This document shows positions 1-7,919 of a stretch of 57,475 nucleotides of DNA, piece after piece. The stretch's first letter is position 1. Every line of letters begins with the position of its first letter. A model generated the notes under the pieces. That model was not told the origin of the DNA. It was given only the letters and a program-made list of their open reading frames with translations, and ran no database searches. The DNA comes from Bacillus sp. V3-13 (GTDB lineage: Bacteria > Bacillota > Bacilli > Bacillales > Cytobacillaceae). A program made the translations under genes and the position numbers. The DNA is taken from assembly GCF_002860165.1 (NCBI RefSeq), contig NZ_PGUZ01000069.1, forward strand, positions 1 to 57,475. The letters are read 5' to 3'.

Positions 1-260
1 TCCTTCATCACCTGGATGAAGGACTTTTCCCTGGATCACTTGCCTCCTTTTGTCCTTCATCACCTGGATGAAGGACTTTTCCCTGGATCACTTGCCTCCT
101 TTTGTCCTTCATCACTTGGATGAAGGACTTTTCCCTGGATCACTTGCCTCCTTTTGTCCTTCATCACCTGGATGAAGGACTTTTTGCCTAGCCCAGTAGC
201 CTCCTTTTGTCCTTCACCACTTGGATGAAGGACTTTTCCCTGAATCACTTGCCTCCTTTA
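1..260. repeat. Tandem array of five ~52-bp hairpin-containing repeats
   Basis: Five head-to-tail units begin at 1, 53, 105, 157 and 210. The first three are 52 bp and nearly identical; the fourth is 53 bp with a divergent right half; the fifth runs into unique sequence near 260. Each full unit holds an inverted repeat, GTCCTTCAT and ATGAAGGAC, around a 7-nt loop (CACCTGG or CACTTGG), so a transcript could fold into a row of hairpins. The loop varies more than the arms. The array starts at the window edge and probably continues outside. A minus-strand reading frame runs through part of it, but it only reflects the repeat and no ribosome binding site supports it. Confidence 0.9.
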
Positions 261-290
261 TCCCAGGTATTAAAAAATGGAATGCTGTTT

Positions 291-320
291 GCATAAACTT
301 TCCGGCTTATCCTCATGATA
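291..320 (+). promoter_or_regulatory. Candidate sigma-G/sigma-F type promoter
   Basis: GCATA at 291-295 and CATGATA at 314-320 are separated by 18 nt. This fits the forespore sigma-G pattern (short -35 of the gyATA type, -10 of the CATnnTA type). It lies 37 bp before the small ORF at 357. The match is by eye only; short consensus sequences arise by chance. Confidence 0.4.
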
Positions 321-356
321 ATCATGAACCATGATGACGAAGGAGGCAATTAACCA

Positions 357-512
357 ATGAATAGAGACAATCAGGGTCACATGATCCAGTCTGAAGCTGT
401 AAACACACAGCTTAAACAGTTTGAGCAACAAAACCCCGCACATGAGAAAAACAAAAAGGGCAGTACGAACCAGATTCAACCAATGTCAACCGATGATGAC
501 ATCACACAATAG
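357..512 (+). CDS. Small hydrophilic protein, 51 aa, possible spore protein
   Basis: A 51-residue, strongly hydrophilic, Gln/Asn-rich protein that starts MNRDNQGHMIQSEAV and ends in DDDITQ. An AAGGAGG ribosome binding site (340-346) sits at good distance from the ATG, which makes this ORF more credible than the longer antisense frame across it. There is no membrane segment or cysteine. The size, composition and candidate forespore promoter upstream suggest a minor small acid-soluble spore protein or another sporulation microprotein, but no known SASP family was recognised. A GC-rich hairpin (about 532-558) follows the stop codon and may end the transcript, although it lacks a clear U-run. Confidence 0.65.
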   Translation: MNRDNQGHMIQSEAVNTQLKQFEQQNPAHEKNKKGSTNQIQPMSTDDDITQ

Positions 513-640
513 TGTCAGTACGAGGCCCTTCTGACATCCGTAGGAGGGCCAATAAACCTCCGTTCAGCTATAGAATCCCCCAGAATCCCCGCCTGAATTT
601 TAATCTTAAATCGCGTATAGCCAACCATAAATCATTATTT

Positions 641-669
641 TTGTATAAAACAGGGAAATTAGTTAGAAT
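641..669 (+). promoter_or_regulatory. Sigma-A-like promoter of the Nramp-family gene
   Basis: TTGTAT (641-646), a 17-nt spacer and TAGAAT (664-669) lie 45 bp before the ATG at 714. No metal-responsive riboswitch or obvious operator palindrome was seen between promoter and gene. Confidence 0.5.
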
Positions 670-713
670 AATTATATGAATTTTGAAAATTTTTATTTAG
701 GGAGGAGCAAAGA

Positions 714-1973
714 ATGAAAACGCATACAGAGAATATTTCTGCACAACAAGGTTTACCGATCCAGAAAAAATCGATTATCGGTCCTGGCTTAATCGTTGCA
801 GCAACCGGTGTCGGGGCCGGTGATTTAGTAGCTGCTCTCGTTGCAGGTACACAGTACGGACTTGTTTTTTTATGGGCAATTATCATTGGTGCAATTTTAA
901 AATTCGCATTAAATGAAGGGGTTGGCCGCTGGCATTTATTAAGTGGAAAAACCATTTTGACAGGCTGGACACTACTTGGTAAATGGACAACCGGTTATTT
1001 TGGTACATATTCAATTATTTGGGGCTTTGTTTACGGTGCAGCTGGCACGTCTTCCTGTGCTTTGGCTATGTCAGCCATGTTCCCTGTTCTGCCATTATGG
1101 GCATGGGCTGTAATACACGGAGTCATCGGCTTTGTATTAATATGGTGGGGTGGTTTCAAGGCGTTTGAACATGTTATGAATATATTGATTGCTATCATGT
1201 TTATTACCGTCGTAGGATCCGCTCTTCTCGTTATACCCGATCTGAACGGTTTATGGAACACAGCTGTTCCATCGCTCCCTCCCGGCTCGTTATTGTATGC
1301 TCTCGGGCTGATTGGCGGCGTTGGAGGTTCGATTACGATGGCTTCGTATGGCTATTGGCTGCAAGAGCATCACTGGAAAGGGCCCTCTTTTTTGAAAATG
1401 ATGCGCTTTGATTCTGCTATAGCTTATATCGTAACAGCGATTTTCACCATTTCACTGCTTATTCTCGGGGCCGCATTATTATATGGTACAGACAGCACTG
1501 TAAACGGTGAGCAAGGCCTCGTTTCGTTTGCTTCAGTTCTTGGAAATGAATTGCATCCTTCGGTCCGCTGGCTGTTTCTTACCGGTTTTTGGTCAGCCTC
1601 ATTCACCTCAGTTCTTGGTGTATGGAATGGCGTTTCCTATTTATTTGCTGATTTTGTGCGGACGGTGCGCCACACAAATATTAAAGACGAAGATTTAAGC
1701 AAAACAAAATCATACCGCTTTTACGTGCTTTGGCTTACTTTCCCGCCAATGCTGTTGCATTTTATCGGAAAGCCAGTCGGCCTGATTATTGTTTACGGGG
1801 CCTTAGGGGCATTATTCATGCCTTTTCTGGCGTTTACTCTTCTTTGGCTGCTTAACTCGAAAAAGCATATGAAAAACGAAGCAAGAAATGGCTGGCTCTC
1901 AAACGCCGTTTTAGCCTTGTCGATTATTATCTTTGTCGTGTTAGCCATTACGGAACTGCAAAATATTTTCTAA
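714..1973 (+). CDS. Divergent Nramp-family membrane transporter
   Basis: A 419-aa polytopic membrane protein with about eleven hydrophobic segments and the Nramp signature start of TM1 (G23-P24-G25). Classical Nramp Mn/Fe transporters carry DPGN in TM1 and an MPH-type motif in TM6; these bind the metal and proton. Here the first is replaced by GAGD (residues 34-37) and the second by M-A-S-Y in GGSITMASYGYWLQE, so the usual metal ligands are missing. It therefore belongs to an Nramp-related clade whose substrate cannot be read from sequence. The gene is monocistronic: it has its own promoter, a GGGAGGAG ribosome binding site and a strong terminator. A decayed copy of its 3' end lies at 3897-3981. 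Confidence 0.85.
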   Translation: MKTHTENISAQQGLPIQKKSIIGPGLIVAATGVGAGDLVAALVAGTQYGLVFLWAIIIGAILKFALNEGVGRWHLLSGKTILTGWTLLGKWTTGYFGTYSIIWGFVYGAAGTSSCALAMSAMFPVLPLWAWAVIHGVIGFVLIWWGGFKAFEHVMNILIAIMFITVVGSALLVIPDLNGLWNTAVPSLPPGSLLYALGLIGGVGGSITMASYGYWLQEHHWKGPSFLKMMRFDSAIAYIVTAIFTISLLILGAALLYGTDSTVNGEQGLVSFASVLGNELHPSVRWLFLTGFWSASFTSVLGVWNGVSYLFADFVRTVRHTNIKDEDLSKTKSYRFYVLWLTFPPMLLHFIGKPVGLIIVYGALGALFMPFLAFTLLWLLNSKKHMKNEARNGWLSNAVLALSIIIFVVLAITELQNIF

Positions 1974-1990
1974 AAGAAACTTCCCGTTTA

Positions 1991-2027
1991 AAAAGACATT
2001 TCCATTGTAATCGGAAATGTCTTTTTT
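1991..2027 (+). terminator. Rho-independent terminator of the Nramp-family gene
   Basis: A 13-bp perfect stem, AAAAGACATTTCC with GGAAATGTCTTTT, encloses a 9-nt loop and is followed by further T residues. A near-identical hairpin occurs at 3991-4026 behind the relic copy of the gene. Confidence 0.85.
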
Positions 2028-2098
2028 AGATTTTAATTTATTAAAGTCATAAATTGTAAGATTATCTTCTCAAGTGATGACTGAAAACGGCGTTCTCG

Positions 2099-3767
2099 TT
2101 AATCGCCCAAAATTGGGATTTCAGAAGATTTATAACCTAGTACCTTAGTTTCTATATAGTAAAGCGTAGCCGGTAGAATCAAAGGAACGTATAACAAAAG
2201 GATAATGAGCAAATAATGAATGCCTGCAATTCCGAAGCCAATAAACAACAATCGCAAAACAGGATACAGAATCAGCCGTGAGCGGTACGGCTGCAATCAA
2301 AGACAAAATCATGCACGCTGTCATAGACTGGCGCATCAGCATGAATCCCAACAAGCTGAACGAACTGACCATCAACGGAATTGCAAATAAATAATGACTT
2401 CCCGGCATAATGAACTTGGTCCAGACGGTCAGTGCGGCCATGATCAGCATGGCCCCAACAACAATATCTATGACCGACAGCCCCTGGACAAGTTTCTTCA
2501 ATCGGGAGACGACCTTCAGCTTTCGCAAAATCCAATAGAACAGGAGGCCAAGAATGGAAATGGCCGCTAATGCAATTAGAAGCATGGAAGAAAAGCCATT
2601 TAATCCATAGATGGAGTAAGCGATGGAAAATAAGCTTCCATATAAGTACAGCAGAATAGCTGCGGCTACAGTAAAAATCACCCATCGGTTGCTTCTCTGA
2701 AGAACGATATCTCCTTTTCTCCAACCATATAAAATAGTCGTAGCACTGAGAAGTAAAGCGATTGCTGCAAGAAAGACGTTCCAGGATACGGGAAAAACGA
2801 CAAGATCACCAAATACGTTAAAGAACACTTGATTCTGTTGATCCCCCAAAGTAGACAAATCGATAGAACTGAGTGCCTTCGTCATAGATAACACATATTG
2901 TCCACTATGCTGAACCGTTGGTAGGTGGACATGCTCCAAATCATCTTCCTTGGAATGGTAAACATGGCCCCCTTCCGCATATGCGAAATTCAATCCGGAT
3001 ATGCCTTCCTCTTTAAACGGACTAAAATCGGTATCGTTAGGCAAATGACGGTATATATCTTCCATAAAAGAAAAAGCGTACGGATTGTTCACATACTCGT
3101 TAAATAGTTCAATGGCGCTGCCGTTCGTCCCGCTTGTCTGGAAAAGAATGACGGGCCCTTTGTAACCACGGGCTTCCAGATTTATGACGAAACCGGTGTG
3201 TTCGGAGGAATGCTTCTTTAGGTACTCCTTTGCGCCGTAAAGCCCCAATTCCTCCCCGTCCGTGAACAGGAACACCATTGTATTTCTCATCGGCTCGTCT
3301 TTTTTCAATACTCGCATCGCTTCCAACATCACGGCCACATTCACTCCGTCGTCATTCGCCCCCGGTCCCTCAGGCACAGAATCATAATGCGCCATTACCA
3401 TCACCTGTTTGCCCGGTTGTGTACCTTCCATCGTGGCAACAATGTTCTGAATCGGCAGTTTCTTCTTGTCATGCATGACCGTGGATTGCTCAATAACAAC
3501 TGGGACGTTCATGTCCCTAATGGTATCGGCGATGTATTCTTTTGACTGTTCATGGTAAGCAGAGCCTACAGGTCGCGGTTGCTGTGCAATCTTCTTCAGA
3601 TGATCATACACTCGTTCTGCAGAAACCTTCCCTGAGGTGTCCTCTTTTGACACAACTTCAACGGATGGTACGGCCCGCATGATTGCCATTATGAGTGAAA
3701 AAATAACCAGTATATAGACAATGACAGCCACCGTCCGATAACGATGATTCGCATTTTGCGATTTCAT
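2099..3767 (-). CDS. M28-family membrane metallopeptidase, probable C-terminal frameshift
   Basis: A zinc aminopeptidase-like protein. An N-terminal membrane anchor (residues ~11-31) precedes an M28 domain with visible ligands H127, D139, the E172-E173 pair (GEELG), E198 and H271, and then a long multispanning C-terminal region. The architecture (signal anchor, M28, membrane domain) resembles eukaryotic ER/vacuolar membrane proteases. The uninterrupted frame stops at 2145 after a hydrophilic, Cys/Arg-rich tail. In the adjacent frame a clean hydrophobic continuation (LRLLFIGFGIAGIHYLL, ending at 2099) overlaps it. I infer a single-base indel around 2265-2290; whether it is a sequencing error or a real mutation cannot be decided here. 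The peptidase domain itself is intact. Confidence 0.8.
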
Positions 3768-3896
3768 ATCCTCATATCCCCTTAGTTTATTGGGTAAACG
3801 ACATCTTCCTCATTTACCATAACTACAAATGATAGATGGAAGCAAGTTATGATTAGGTTAAGAAAATGTTAAGGAAAATATTGCTTTGGAGGAAAA

Positions 3897-3981
3897 ACGG
3901 CTGGCTTTCAAACGCTGTTTTAGCCTAATCCATCGTCATCTTTGTCGTTTTAGCCGTTATGGAAATGCAAAATATTTTCTC
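3897..3981 (+). pseudogene. Relic of a second Nramp-type gene (3' end only)
   Basis: This stretch reads NGWLSNAVLA, stop, SIVIFVVLAVMEMQNIF. It is almost the same as the last 28 residues of the transporter at 714-1973 (NGWLSNAVLALSIIIFVVLAITELQNIF), with one in-frame stop (TTG changed to TAA). The similarity continues at DNA level into the terminator. Nothing of the rest of the gene was recognised before about 3895, so it is a 3' remnant left by duplication and deletion. Confidence 0.85.
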
Positions 3982-3990
3982 AAACGGTTT

Positions 3991-4028
3991 AAAAAGACAT
4001 TTCCACAGAACTCGGAAATGTCTTTTTT
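3991..4028 (+). terminator. Terminator hairpin copied with the Nramp relic
   Basis: AAAAAGACATTTCC pairs with GGAAATGTCTTTTT around a 9-nt loop. Only the loop differs from the terminator at 1991-2027. With its A-rich/T-rich flanks it could also work for the minus-strand gene that ends at 4096. Confidence 0.75.
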
Positions 4029-4095
4029 AGATTTGCTAATTGACTCATAACTCGTATGGATGTGATTACATGGCGAATCGTGCGATGATAATAGT

Positions 4096-4734
4096 TTACT
4101 TGCTGCTTCGCAAAAATCTCAAAATGAACAAGATCAGATTAATGAAATCGAGATAGATACTGATAACAAGTCTAGGGATTTCTTGATCCGAGAATCCCCT
4201 CATTTTTATTTTATTAAAGTCATAAATTGTGAACCCTGTAAATATGAGTACACCAAAGCCTGCATAAATCATCTCAGCGGTGCCGGAAAAAGGCATGAAG
4301 ATTTGCAAGATAGCCAGCCCTATTAATGCAAAAACACTCATGGACAAGAAGCCCCCCAGAAAGCTAAAATCTTCTTTAGTCTTTAGCCCAAATACGGCTA
4401 ACCCTGCAAACGCAGCTGTTCCCAACAAGATTCCTTTCATCGTCTCCCCTGCACCAATTTCACTCACATAAAAGCTTAATGACGCATATAAAGTCACTCC
4501 ACTAATGAACATGAATGCATACATGACAGGGTAAGACACCTTTTTTCTCGTAAAAGTAACGATAAGCAATAATACAATTTCACAAATAACCAATGGCAAA
4601 AATAAAGCCGCCGGAACAAACTGACCTGTATATACGCCAGCCGCTGCTACTGAAATAGCGATAAAAAAGACACCTAATAATTTGGACATACTGCCCTGCT
4701 TGCTTCTTCCTGTATAAGTAAAACTACTGCTCAC
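4096..4734 (-). CDS. yetJ: YetJ-like Bax inhibitor-1 family membrane protein
   Basis: A seven-helix BI-1/TMBIM family protein of about 212 aa, close to the B. subtilis YetJ length of 214. YetJ is a pH-sensitive calcium leak channel whose gate is a pair of aspartates; the corresponding motifs are visible here as YDFNKIK and YLDFINL near the C-terminus. I place the start at GTG 4734 (VSSSFTYTG) because the GAAGAGG/AAGGAG ribosome binding site lies inside any longer reading frame. It is a single gene facing away from the MFS relic and kimA. Confidence 0.85.
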   Translation of the reverse strand: MSSSFTYTGRSKQGSMSKLLGVFFIAISVAAAGVYTGQFVPAALFLPLVICEIVLLLIVTFTRKKVSYPVMYAFMFISGVTLYASLSFYVSEIGAGETMKGILLGTAAFAGLAVFGLKTKEDFSFLGGFLSMSVFALIGLAILQIFMPFSGTAEMIYAGFGVLIFTGFTIYDFNKIKMRGFSDQEIPRLVISIYLDFINLILFILRFLRSSK

Positions 4735-4880
4735 TATTTTCGCCTCTTCTCCTTCGTTAATTAACAATCTGTGTTTTTCATCAAATCTTTATATATATAT
4801 ACTTAACATGAATCAAGAAAGTTTCGCAATTTCAGCAATCCACACATACATTATCGCCTGAATAAGTCGTTTATTCGTAA

Positions 4881-5126
4881 TTAATAAGTGAACCTGTCGA
4901 TGATAATGAATGCTATCAGGGCGGTTAAAGCTGCCAACCATGAAAATGCAAGAGCCAGTCCTGAAAGAAACCCGAAGCCTAAAAGTCCTCTTATTCGTTT
5001 CTGTGGCCCTCCCCATACGCTCATTAATAGACCACCCAACAGCATTCCAATGCCAAGGCAGGAGACAACCATTCCAAGCACAGTTTCATTTGTAAATGAT
5101 AATACATAGGGTTGCAGCAAAATTTT
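4881..5126 (-). pseudogene. Relic of an MFS efflux transporter
   Basis: In one frame the segment from LLQPYVLSFTNETVLG to about SGLALAFSWL is a typical internal part of a 12-TM major facilitator (it includes the LLMSVWGGP-x-RIRG loop). Sequence on both sides is degenerate, no plausible start or ribosome binding site is present, and full-length proteins of this type are about 400-430 aa. It is best read as a decayed gene fragment. Confidence 0.7.
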
Positions 5127-5450
5127 ATAAAAACCTAACTCAATGCGGTTAAAACAACTCCGATCGCAATAAGCGCAACGCCCAGTCCATTTAACAGACT
5201 TATTTATAAATAATCCTTTATAAATGAAAAGATTTGATGCGGTTAATGTCCAATCTTCCTTTAGCTTCCTGAACAGAACAATGATTATATGAATTTCCAT
5301 TTTTTGAGAAAATTGAAACTTATTCTATCGATCTTTAATAAACTTAATACGCAAAGGCTCAATGATCAGTATTTGGTCTGTTTATAAGTCCCCTGTATCC
5401 ATAATAAAAGGCAGCTCCACATAAAGTAAAGCCACCTAACAACCATAGAT

Positions 5451-7277
5451 TTATTTTTTTAAATGATAAGGCACTGTCGTCACAACAACATTTCTCCGAT
5501 ACAGCAAGAAGGAGCGGATCAGTAAACTTGATTGGTTATGAAGGATATTGTGCCAGCCCTTCTTAGGAATAAATTGCGGAATGATGACTGTGACCTGATA
5601 GTTCGCTTCACTCGCTTTATGTTCAACAATATCAACAAATTTTGTCAACGGCTGAATGATGCTTCTGTAATGAGAATGCAGGGTTACCAATCTAATATCA
5701 GGTTGCCATTTCTTCCATTTTTCCGCAAACCTTTTCTCATCTTCCCTTTCAAAAGCAACGTAAACCGCAATAATCTGGTCGGCAGAAAGAGATTTTGCAT
5801 AGTTTAATGAGTTCTCAACTACATGGGTAATACCGGCCACGGGAACAATGATGACATTTCCTTCAATCGGCACAGCAGGCTCACAAGTTGTAAGCCGAAG
5901 CTGGTCTCCCACTGCTTCATAATGATTTCTAATTCTGTGAAAGATATAAATGATCACAGGTATGAAGATGAGCACTGGCCATACCTGTGCAAATTTAGTT
6001 AAAAAAAACATGATGGTGACTGTAAAGCTGATCACGGCACCCGTTGAATTAGTAACGAATTTCGCGATCCAACCCTGGGGCTTTTCACGAATCCATTTGA
6101 CCATCATTCCTGTCTGGGACAATGTAAATGGAATAAACACTCCGACTGCATAAAGCGGGATCAGATGTTCAGTTTGTCCCTTAAAAGCAATAATTAAAAT
6201 GATAGAAGAAAGTCCAAGAATGATAATTCCGTTGGAGTAGCCCAAGCGGTCTCCTCTGATGGTAAACATTCTTGGGATAAACTTATCCTTGGCAAGATTC
6301 ACTGCCAGCAAAGGAAAAGCGGAATAGCCAGTATTGGCAGCCAGAATTAATATCAATGCAGTTGTTCCTTGAATGAAGAAATACATGAAATTCCGGCCAA
6401 ATGTCTCTTCTGCAATTTGTGAAACAACTGTTACCTCTCCACTGGGGACAATGCCATAATAATAAGCTAAATAGACGATTCCCGAAAATAACAAAGCAAG
6501 CAAACAGCCCATTGCCATTAACGTTTTAGCAGCATTATCAGGAGCCGGGTCTTTAAAGTTTGGAATCGCGTTGGAAATGGCTTCAACCCCGGTTAAAGCA
6601 GAACTACCTGACGCGAATGCCCTAAGGAGGATAAATAAGCTGATCCCCGCTACAGGTGTGCCAATTGGTGTGTGCAAAGCAGGCGAAACTTCCCCTGTAA
6701 CAATCTTGTAAATACCCACACCAATTAATATCAATAACGCCAACACAAATAAATAAACCGGATAGGCTAAAACTGAAGCCGACTCCGTGACACCTCTTAA
6801 GTTCAGTATTGTAATGAACACGACAAACAGAATGGCGATCGCAACATTATGAGAATGCAAGCTCGGGAACGCTGATGTGATCGCATCCGTCCCGGCAGAC
6901 ACACTTACTGCTACGGTTAAAATATAGTCCACTAACAAGGAGCCCCCGGCGATTAACCCGGGATTGACACCAAGGTTTTTCTTTGAGACCACATATGCTC
7001 CACCGCCATGGGGATAAGCGAAAATAATTTGCCTGTATGACAAAATCAGTGCCGTTAACAGAATTAATACTCCAATTGCGATAGGAATCGAATACCAAAA
7101 TGCTGCAGCACCAACTGTAACAAGTACAATCAATATTTGCTCCGGACCGTATGCAACTGATGATAACGCGTCAGAAGAAAGGATCGCCAATGCTTTCGTT
7201 TTGTTAAGCTTTTGTTCTCCTAATTCAGTTGATTTTAACGGTCTTCCAATTAAAAGTCTTTTTATAGCAGAAATCAC
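5451..7277 (-). CDS. kimA: High-affinity potassium importer KimA
   Basis: A 608-aa APC-superfamily K+/H+ symporter that follows B. subtilis KimA (YdaO, 607 aa) nearly line for line: N-terminus KRLLIGRPLKS-x-ELGEQKL, about 12 membrane helices, then a soluble C-terminal domain from roughly residue 460 (GNVIIVPVAGITHVV, ending in PYHLKK). KimA takes up K+ at low external concentration and is shut off by cyclic di-AMP, through the riboswitch upstream of the gene and by binding to the C-terminal domain. The riboswitch, terminator and promoter are all present upstream (7365-7619). Transcribed alone. Confidence 0.96.
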   Translation of the reverse strand: MISAIKRLLIGRPLKSTELGEQKLNKTKALAILSSDALSSVAYGPEQILIVLVTVGAAAFWYSIPIAIGVLILLTALILSYRQIIFAYPHGGGAYVVSKKNLGVNPGLIAGGSLLVDYILTVAVSVSAGTDAITSAFPSLHSHNVAIAILFVVFITILNLRGVTESASVLAYPVYLFVLALLILIGVGIYKIVTGEVSPALHTPIGTPVAGISLFILLRAFASGSSALTGVEAISNAIPNFKDPAPDNAAKTLMAMGCLLALLFSGIVYLAYYYGIVPSGEVTVVSQIAEETFGRNFMYFFIQGTTALILILAANTGYSAFPLLAVNLAKDKFIPRMFTIRGDRLGYSNGIIILGLSSIILIIAFKGQTEHLIPLYAVGVFIPFTLSQTGMMVKWIREKPQGWIAKFVTNSTGAVISFTVTIMFFLTKFAQVWPVLIFIPVIIYIFHRIRNHYEAVGDQLRLTTCEPAVPIEGNVIIVPVAGITHVVENSLNYAKSLSADQIIAVYVAFEREDEKRFAEKWKKWQPDIRLVTLHSHYRSIIQPLTKFVDIVEHKASEANYQVTVIIPQFIPKKGWHNILHNQSSLLIRSFLLYRRNVVVTTVPYHLKK

Positions 7278-7364
7278 TGATTTTCACCACCGACTAGTTG
7301 TAAAAGTATTGTTCCCTGTTATGAATAAAAAATCTCAGACTAAACTAGACTACATTAATAAATA

Positions 7365-7402
7365 AGAAAACGCCCACAAGCCATAGTTAATAGACCTGTG
7401 GG
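7365..7402 (-). terminator. Expression-platform terminator of the kimA riboswitch
   Basis: On the minus strand CCCACAGG (7402-7395) pairs with CTTGTGGG (7380-7373), followed by GTTTTCTT. It lies between the aptamer and kimA, as expected for a switch that ends transcription when c-di-AMP is bound. Confidence 0.85.
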
Positions 7403-7446
7403 TACCAGTTTTCATGTCTCACAAGCTCCACCTTCCTTCTCATTAA

Positions 7447-7571
7447 CGCTTACGAGGTTAGCTGTCGGATTCGGACCTTGAGTAGCCCTTCCTTTTAAAG
7501 GATTCACCCCTTGGATTATGAAACAACCCATAAAAACGGTTCCCCCGCACCGTAAGGTTTCAGCGATTTAG
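7447..7571 (-). promoter_or_regulatory. Cyclic di-AMP (ydaO/yuaA) riboswitch aptamer
   Basis: Read on the minus strand, the hallmark conserved blocks of the ydaO-yuaA class appear in order: CGGTGCGGGGGAACCG, GGGGTGAATCC, AAGGGCTACTC, CCGAATCCGACAGCTAACC and CTCGTAAGCG. Together with the terminator this is a genetic OFF switch: cyclic di-AMP binding is expected to lower kimA expression. Confidence 0.95.
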
Positions 7572-7590
7572 AAATATGAAACTGATGATT

Positions 7591-7619
7591 ATCTTACTCC
7601 TGTGTTGCGTAAAAGTAAA
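7591..7619 (-). promoter_or_regulatory. Sigma-A-like promoter of kimA
   Basis: TTTACT (7619-7614), a 17-nt spacer and TAAGAT (7596-7591) place the transcript start just before the aptamer. Confidence 0.5.
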
Positions 7620-7708
7620 TAAAAAACTGCAAGATTGTTGTTATGTATGAGATAAATTCATGAGGCAAACAATAATTCATAATATCAATACAGGATAGGA
7701 GTAATAAG

Positions 7709-7828
7709 ATGCGTAAGGAGAACGGTCCCCTTTTATCCGATGAATTTTTAGAAGAAGCAGCGAAAGAGATTAATGAGCTATATGGGAGTCCAACAAAGGA
7801 ACAAAATGAGATGCATGATATTGAATAA
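7709..7828 (+). CDS. Hypothetical microprotein, 39 aa
   Basis: An acidic peptide (MRKENGPLLSDEFLEEA..., ending MHDIE) with a predicted amphipathic helix around DEFLEEAAKEINELYG. TAGGAG (7696-7701) is correctly spaced before the ATG and a strong terminator follows at 7873-7908, so it forms a complete small transcription unit divergent from kimA. No family recognised. Confidence 0.55.
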   Translation: MRKENGPLLSDEFLEEAAKEINELYGSPTKEQNEMHDIE

Positions 7829-7872
7829 AGAACACTTACTGTATACAGCTCCGGAACGTTAAAATGGCAAAT

Positions 7873-7908
7873 AAAAAAATGAGCCTGGAATAATGAGGCT
7901 CATTTTTT
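7873..7908. terminator. Bidirectional terminator between the 39-aa ORF and pncB
   Basis: AAAAAATGAGCCT and AGGCTCATTTTTT form a 13-bp stem, A-rich on one side and T-rich on the other, between converging genes. Confidence 0.8.
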
Positions 7909-7919
7909 GTTGCAGAAAA

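Noticed and set aside
60-248. Open frame across the tandem repeats
   Set aside because: It only reflects the repeat unit; no ribosome binding site, no homology pattern, and it is on the strand opposite to the next gene.
1-260. CRISPR array
   Set aside because: Units are contiguous copies with no variable spacers of constant length, and no cas gene is present.
270-479. Hydrophobic minus-strand frame of 69 codons
   Set aside because: It is the antisense of the 51-aa ORF at 357-512, which has the ribosome binding site.
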